Positions 62,933 through 64,000 of a DNA stretch of 64,000 nucleotides are shown piece by piece. Numbering within the stretch: the first letter of the stretch is position 1; the number at the start of each line of letters is the position of its first letter. This DNA is from Mesorhizobium tianshanense (GTDB lineage Bacteria > Pseudomonadota > Alphaproteobacteria > Rhizobiales > Rhizobiaceae): NCBI RefSeq assembly GCF_007830515.1, contig NZ_VLKT01000022.1:52500-116499 (forward strand). The letters run 5' to 3'. The notes beneath the pieces were generated by a model, which ran no database searches, was not told the origin of the DNA, and was given only the letters and a program-made list of their open reading frames with translations. Made by a program: the position numbers and the translations under genes.

Positions 62933-63655
62933 ATGCGAGAGATCATCTTCGATACGGAAACCACCGGTCTCGATTCCCGCGAGGACCGGGTCATCGAGCT
63001 TGGCTGCATCGAGCTGGTCAATCGTTTCCCGACCGGCCGCACCTTCCATCATTACATCAATCCGCAAGGGCGGCCGATTCATGCTGACGCGCAGGCCGTT
63101 CATGGCATCAGCGCCGCCGATCTCATGGGCAAGCCGACTTTCCGGGACATCGCCGAGGAATTTCTCGCCTTCATCGACGGTGCGAAGCTGGTCGCCCATA
63201 ATGCCACTTTCGATATCGGCTTCCTCAATGTCGAGTTCGGCCGGCTTGGCCATCCTGTCGTCGACCCCGGGCGTGTCGTCGACACGCTGGCGCTGGCGCG
63301 CCGCAAGCACCCCATGGGCCCTAATTCGCTGGATGCGCTGTGCCGCCGCTACGGTATCGACAATGCCCGACGCACCAAGCACGGCGCGCTGCTCGATTCG
63401 GAATTGCTGGCCGAAGTCTATATCGAGCTTATCGGCGGCAAGCAGGCGGCGCTTATCCTGGACAGCGCCACGGCGCCGGCTGCCGGAAGGAGAAATGTCG
63501 AAGACATCGACATCAGCATCGACGTCCGGCCGATAGCGCTGCCGTCTCGTCTGACCGATGCAGATCGTATCGCTCACGCGAGCATGGTCGGCACGCTCGG
63601 CGAAAAGGCGCTCTGGCTGCGCGTCGCCCCGGAAGCGAGTTCTGTGGCACAGTGA
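62933..63655 (+). CDS. dnaQ: DNA polymerase III epsilon subunit (proofreading exonuclease)
   Basis: 240-residue DEDDh exonuclease. Exo I FDTETTGLD (Asp7, Glu9), Exo II HNATFDIGFL, Exo III with the His/Asp in HGALLDSELLAEVY. A C-terminal tail (about 190-240) probably contacts the polymerase alpha subunit. Starts 86 bases after coaE. A group II intron has inserted 25 bases past its stop. Confidence 0.95.
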   Translation: MREIIFDTETTGLDSREDRVIELGCIELVNRFPTGRTFHHYINPQGRPIHADAQAVHGISAADLMGKPTFRDIAEEFLAFIDGAKLVAHNATFDIGFLNVEFGRLGHPVVDPGRVVDTLALARRKHPMGPNSLDALCRRYGIDNARRTKHGALLDSELLAEVYIELIGGKQAALILDSATAPAAGRRNVEDIDISIDVRPIALPSRLTDADRIAHASMVGTLGEKALWLRVAPEASSVAQ

Positions 63656-63680
63656 TTTTGACTGTCCCGCCGACTTCTCA

Positions 63681-64000
63681 ATCGGGATAGGGGGGAACCT
63701 TGCGGTTCCTCCCCTCCCACACCACCCTGCGTACGGGCCCGTACAAGGCGGTTCGGTTGGTTATGCGGCATTGGCAGGGGCGAGGAAAGCGAGGCCGATG
63801 CTTGCGAGGAAAGCGTTCGGCAGGGCAATGGCGAGCGCTGGGCTGTTGCTGATGCGCCAGGGACCATGCGCGCTGCCGGCGGTTTGTGCCGCCAGCTCGT
63901 GCCCGACGCCCCGGCGACGCAGCTCCGCAAAGCGGGTGCGCCCGCGCTTCCATTGCTTCCATGCAATGGATCGAAGCCTTCGCCTGATCCACTGGTCGAG
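63681..64000 (-). mobile_element. Group II intron, 3' end (partial, cut by window edge)
   Basis: On the minus strand the maturase C-terminus is followed by structured RNA: a candidate domain V around the 14-bp palindrome GTACGGGCCCGTAC (63731-63744), and a candidate domain VI hairpin (about 63690-63714) with a GCAA loop and the tail CTATCCCGAT. The intron 3' end would be near 63681, with dnaQ 25 bases away. The 5' part lies outside the window. Confidence 0.82.
63761..64000 (-). CDS. Group II intron reverse transcriptase/maturase, C-terminal part
   Basis: 79 residues running in from the window edge to a TAA at 63761. The maturase/HNH-adjacent region is plain: LDQWIRRRLRSIAWKQWKRG, then WKQWKRGRTRFAELRRRGV, AAQTAGSAHGPWRISNSPAL and PNAFLASIGL, all typical of bacterial intron-encoded proteins. 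The RT domain itself is beyond the edge. Being on the opposite strand to dnaQ, the intron is not spliced from the dnaQ message. Activity is likely but not provable here. Confidence 0.9.
   Translation of the reverse strand, partial: LDQWIRRRLRSIAWKQWKRGRTRFAELRRRGVGHELAAQTAGSAHGPWRISNSPALAIALPNAFLASIGLAFLAPANAA

Overview
The window looks like the chromosome of a Rhizobiales alphaproteobacterium, most likely Mesorhizobium or a close Phyllobacteriaceae relative. The evidence is the GC-rich sequence, an alphaproteobacterial LexA box (GTTC-N7-GTTC type), GANTC (CcrM) sites packed beside hemE, the block hemE-hemJ / rho / mnmE-mnmG-rsmG-parA-parB / holA, and many short intergenic palindromes of the kind scattered through rhizobial genomes. 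The species assignment is inference; no search was run.

Layout. 1-5.7 kb: a GNAT acetyltransferase, then a minus-strand operon of a DUF4173 membrane protein, an OmpR-type response regulator, a sensor kinase and an FAD oxidoreductase. 6-7.6 kb: a CitE-like lyase with a DUF1737 protein, and a small zincin. 7.7-13.5 kb: the SOS mutagenesis cassette imuA-imuB-dnaE2 behind a perfect LexA box. 13.6-17.3 kb: Trm112-like, Lon-N-domain and thioredoxin/TPR proteins, a ProX-type editing protein, tRNA-Gly(GCC) and a secreted Gly-rich protein. 17.7-25 kb: an AraC regulator divergent from a complete sugar ABC importer plus an unusual Gfo/Idh/MocA-aldo/keto reductase fusion. 25-34.6 kb: a minus-strand NitT/TauT-type ABC importer with an oxidoreductase and an amidase, divergent from an RpiR regulator, an NTF2-flavin monooxygenase fusion and a SnoaL-like protein. 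34.8-41.1 kb: small stress-type genes (ArsR, SRPBCC, VOC), an amidohydrolase/RidA pair divergent from an SDR, and an Lrp regulator divergent from a saccharopine-dehydrogenase-like gene. 41.2-46.4 kb: the branched-chain 2-oxoacid dehydrogenase operon (E1alpha, E1beta, E2, E3).

46.8-63.7 kb is the chromosome origin and segregation neighbourhood: holA, parB, parA, rsmG, mnmG, mnmE, a YyaL-type protein, rho, hemJ and hemE. The probable oriC lies between hemE and ppsR (DnaA boxes, an AT-rich stretch and four GANTC sites). maf, aroE, coaE and dnaQ leave it in the other direction. One perfect parS-type palindrome in rsmG and one beside mnmG, plus three near-matches, surround parAB. The right edge holds the 3' end of a group II intron (maturase C-terminus plus terminal RNA domains) placed just after dnaQ.

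Notable points: the oriC/parS architecture, the SOS operator, palindromic repeat elements inserted in frame in the E2 linker, two fusion enzymes (Gfo-AKR and NTF2-FMO), a motif shared by the rpiR and ridA/SDR control regions, and the group II intron. I see no rRNA, CRISPR array, prophage or intact transposase.
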